Of a stretch of DNA of 25,000 bases, positions 23,065-25,000 are shown one piece after another. A model generated the notes under the pieces. It ran no database searches and was not told the origin of the DNA. It saw only the letters and a list, made by a program, of their open reading frames with translations. How positions within the stretch are numbered: position 1 is the stretch's first letter; each line of letters opens with the position of its first letter. The stretch is from the IMG/VR virus record IMGVR_UViG_3300023215_001264, positions 1-25,000 of that record; one strand, given 5' to 3'. Position numbers and translations under genes: made by a program. Origin of the DNA: a virus.

Positions 23065-25000
23065 ATGGCATTTATTTCTAACGACCTTTATTCTTCCAGC
23101 GCAGGAACCGAGCTTTTTAATTATTGGAATCCTTTCGTTACCAAATTTGACAGCCAATCTTTTTATAATTTTGAGCAAGATAATCAACCTCTTTATGATT
23201 TAGAAGAGAGGACAATGCAACTTTGGGAAAAGTCTACAGGCTATGCTCCCTCCTCTTTAAATGGAATGCCTTTAGTTGTGTCAGGGGTATTAGATTCCGA
23301 TAATAGAAATGTTTTTCTTAATCTTCAAGAAGCTTTAGATGCTCTTCCTAATGTTATTAGGACTCCTACCCTTATTGAGGTGGCTCGATCAGGGTATTTG
23401 GGGGGCTTACATTTAAATAATATTAAGATAATTGAGGATGGAGTTTTGGAAATTGTTAACCGAGGTTTTGCTAAAGTTTATAGTGGAGCAGGAAACCCTG
23501 ATGCAATCATAGCAGGTGCTTGTAGTTCCATAGGAAAACAAACACTTAATAGCAATTTTAAAAACTCAGGATTAATTAATACCCTTTCTTCACTAGATTT
23601 GAGTTCTACTATTCATAATACTTCTGCTCTTTCTGTAAGATGTAATGTTTCTTCGTTGTTCTACCAGCCATTTAACAGAACCTTTGTACAAGTAATTAAC
23701 TTTGCTTCAAATAAGGAAAGAAATGGTAAGATTTCTGCTGGGTATATTGATGATCACTCAGGCAGAGCTATTGCTACTAACTTTCCGCAAGGAGGGACAA
23801 CAGAAGGGGCGGACACAGACACATTCTTATTACCTGTGTGGGAAGCTTCTGCCTACAATAGTACAACTTATAATATTGTGGACTTTACTTGTTCTACTAC
23901 TGATGTTTCAGCAGTTAGGGGAGACTGGAGACCCTTTGGGGGAAATTATGATAAAACAGCACAATATTTATGGAGGAACGGAACATTCGGATCAAAATAT
24001 TATAACAATAGTCCAAACCCCGATGGTGCAAGACAGCTTACAGGTATGTCTTATGCGAACTCGTTGTCCGCAATTGAAATTCAAAACTGTACAGGACCGC
24101 TTTACATTCGAGGGTTCTGTGTAGAAAGTGTAAGTGGTGCTGATTTACAAGCCCTAGCTTCTCCAGCTTATAAAGGAGATGTAGGGATTAAAGTTGTTAA
24201 TTCTAATGCAGTTATTGAGAACTGTACAGTTATAAGAGCCACTACTACAGGAGCCAAGTTTGTTAATTCAGATGTTGAACTTAAGCGAGGCTTCTTCGCG
24301 TACCGAAATTATGAACTTATTGCTCCTGGGTTTAGTAGAGGGCCAAACAAAACTGCTGGAATTCATGCTATAAACAGCACCGTTAATTTGGCAATTGATC
24401 CCGTGTACGCCTCTGGAGCCGACTACGCTTTTAATACTCAACATCATGATTACGGTATAATTTTAGAAAACAGCGTTCTTATTGGAGGACAAAGCCGACC
24501 CCTAACCTCTTTACAGGATACAGCATTAGCTTTCTCTTATAATGATGTTGGTATTAAGGCTGTCAATTCTACCATTGATGTTAGCGGCAATCTAGATGTG
24601 TACAATAATAATACGGGAATGCAGTTAATAAACTCGTATGTTTCTACAGACAGGCTCACGGTAGAAAATCATACCTTTGCTGGTATAGAGGCTGAAAACT
24701 CAGTGATTAAATATAATAACAGCCAAGTGAGGAGAATTTATGATAATGATGTTAGTGGTTATAGAATGACCCAAAGCCTTTTCCATAGAAATGGAACGCA
24801 TCTAAACCTAAAAAATAATAGTATCTTTACTTACTATATTGAGCCCTCTACAATCGACATCCCCCTTTACTATGGAGGACTACGCTTTTCAGACTCTCAT
24901 GGTACTGCAAACATTACGGCTGATATTACCGCTTCTGCTGCTCTTCCTGCTGTATTCTTAAACAATTCTCAAGCAGACTTATTACACTGTAGGCTTGTCT
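23065..25000 (+). CDS. Tail spike/fibre protein with right-handed beta-helix (3' end outside the window)
   Basis: Translating from ATG 23065, 2 bases after the previous stop, gives 645 codons with no stop to the right edge. The N-terminus contains 'FYNFEQDNQPLYDLEERTMQ' then LWEK (about 32-55). I associate this with virion attachment regions of tail proteins in large marine-type phages (memory-based, unverified). The middle (about 60-365) is beta-rich with aromatic and asparagine residues and two 'NCT'-type segments. From residue 374 a repeated heptapeptide G-[I/A/M]-x-x-x-N-S occurs at G374, G396, G432, G464, G496, G518 and G540. Spacings are 22, 36, 32, 32, 22 and 22 residues. That is the signature of a parallel beta-helix with an asparagine ladder, as in tailspike depolymerases and pectate-lyase-like adhesins. 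No catalytic residues can be assigned. The gene adjoins the anchor-domain family but does not share its N-terminus. Confidence 0.72.
   Translation, partial: MAFISNDLYSSSAGTELFNYWNPFVTKFDSQSFYNFEQDNQPLYDLEERTMQLWEKSTGYAPSSLNGMPLVVSGVLDSDNRNVFLNLQEALDALPNVIRTPTLIEVARSGYLGGLHLNNIKIIEDGVLEIVNRGFAKVYSGAGNPDAIIAGACSSIGKQTLNSNFKNSGLINTLSSLDLSSTIHNTSALSVRCNVSSLFYQPFNRTFVQVINFASNKERNGKISAGYIDDHSGRAIATNFPQGGTTEGADTDTFLLPVWEASAYNSTTYNIVDFTCSTTDVSAVRGDWRPFGGNYDKTAQYLWRNGTFGSKYYNNSPNPDGARQLTGMSYANSLSAIEIQNCTGPLYIRGFCVESVSGADLQALASPAYKGDVGIKVVNSNAVIENCTVIRATTTGAKFVNSDVELKRGFFAYRNYELIAPGFSRGPNKTAGIHAINSTVNLAIDPVYASGADYAFNTQHHDYGIILENSVLIGGQSRPLTSLQDTALAFSYNDVGIKAVNSTIDVSGNLDVYNNNTGMQLINSYVSTDRLTVENHTFAGIEAENSVIKYNNSQVRRIYDNDVSGYRMTQSLFHRNGTHLNLKNNSIFTYYIEPSTIDIPLYYGGLRFSDSHGTANITADITASAALPAVFLNNSQADLLHCRLV

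Noticed and set aside
23702-24124. Plus-strand frame of 140 aa
   Set aside because: The real gene here is the much longer frame opening at ATG 23065, which is uninterrupted to the window end and shows beta-helix repeats. The 140-aa frame is a shadow.
1-25000. tRNA genes, terminator hairpins, CRISPR arrays, insertion sequences and attachment sites
   Set aside because: Intergenic space is at most about 11 bases throughout and no such structure was seen within it. No stop-codon reassignment is needed either.

Overview
The window reads as the tail/baseplate and host-adhesion module of a large contractile-tailed (myovirus-type) phage or closely related prophage. All genes lie on the + strand, packed end to end with gaps of 0-11 bases or overlaps of a few bases. 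The DNA is AT-rich and the standard bacterial code is used: TAA, TAG and TGA all occur as stops. I see no tRNA, rRNA, insertion sequence, CRISPR array, terminator or clear promoter, so this looks like the interior of one long late transcript. The host cannot be named. A sulfatase on a tail protein, several glycan-binding-type domains and weak Shine-Dalgarno (SD) usage suggest, by inference only, a marine or other polysaccharide-rich setting.

Region 1 (1-6.3 kb), tube end, hub and spike: the 3' part of a probable tape-measure protein, a probable tube-cap/initiator protein, a gp53-type LysM-like wedge protein, a very large probable hub protein, a small basic protein, and a spike with an N-terminal OB-like part and a C-terminal beta-helix. 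The order matches the conserved contractile-tail order (tape measure, tube cap/LysM, hub, spike, gp25, J/gp6, gpI).

Region 2 (6.3-11.2 kb), wedge: a 918-aa structural protein ending in a LamG-like lectin domain, then a clear gp25 wedge protein and a clear baseplate J/gp6 protein.

Region 3 (11.2-17.5 kb): a giant tail protein with a P2 gpI-like segment. It is split into two frames at a run of eight G (14868-14875). With seven G the two halves read as one protein of 2099 aa.

Region 4 (17.5-25 kb), adhesins: three consecutive proteins share an N-terminal anchor-like domain. The first (616 aa) carries an inserted carbohydrate-binding-type module. The second (1046 aa) carries a full sulfatase domain with every catalytic residue I looked for. 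The third (193 aa) is the anchor domain alone. A beta-helix tail spike with a seven-fold G-x4-N-S ladder follows and runs off the right edge; it is open for 645 codons.

The most notable content is the sulfatase-armed tail protein, a cysteine-type enzyme that would need formylglycine maturation by the host. The G8 frameshift and the modular anchor family come next.
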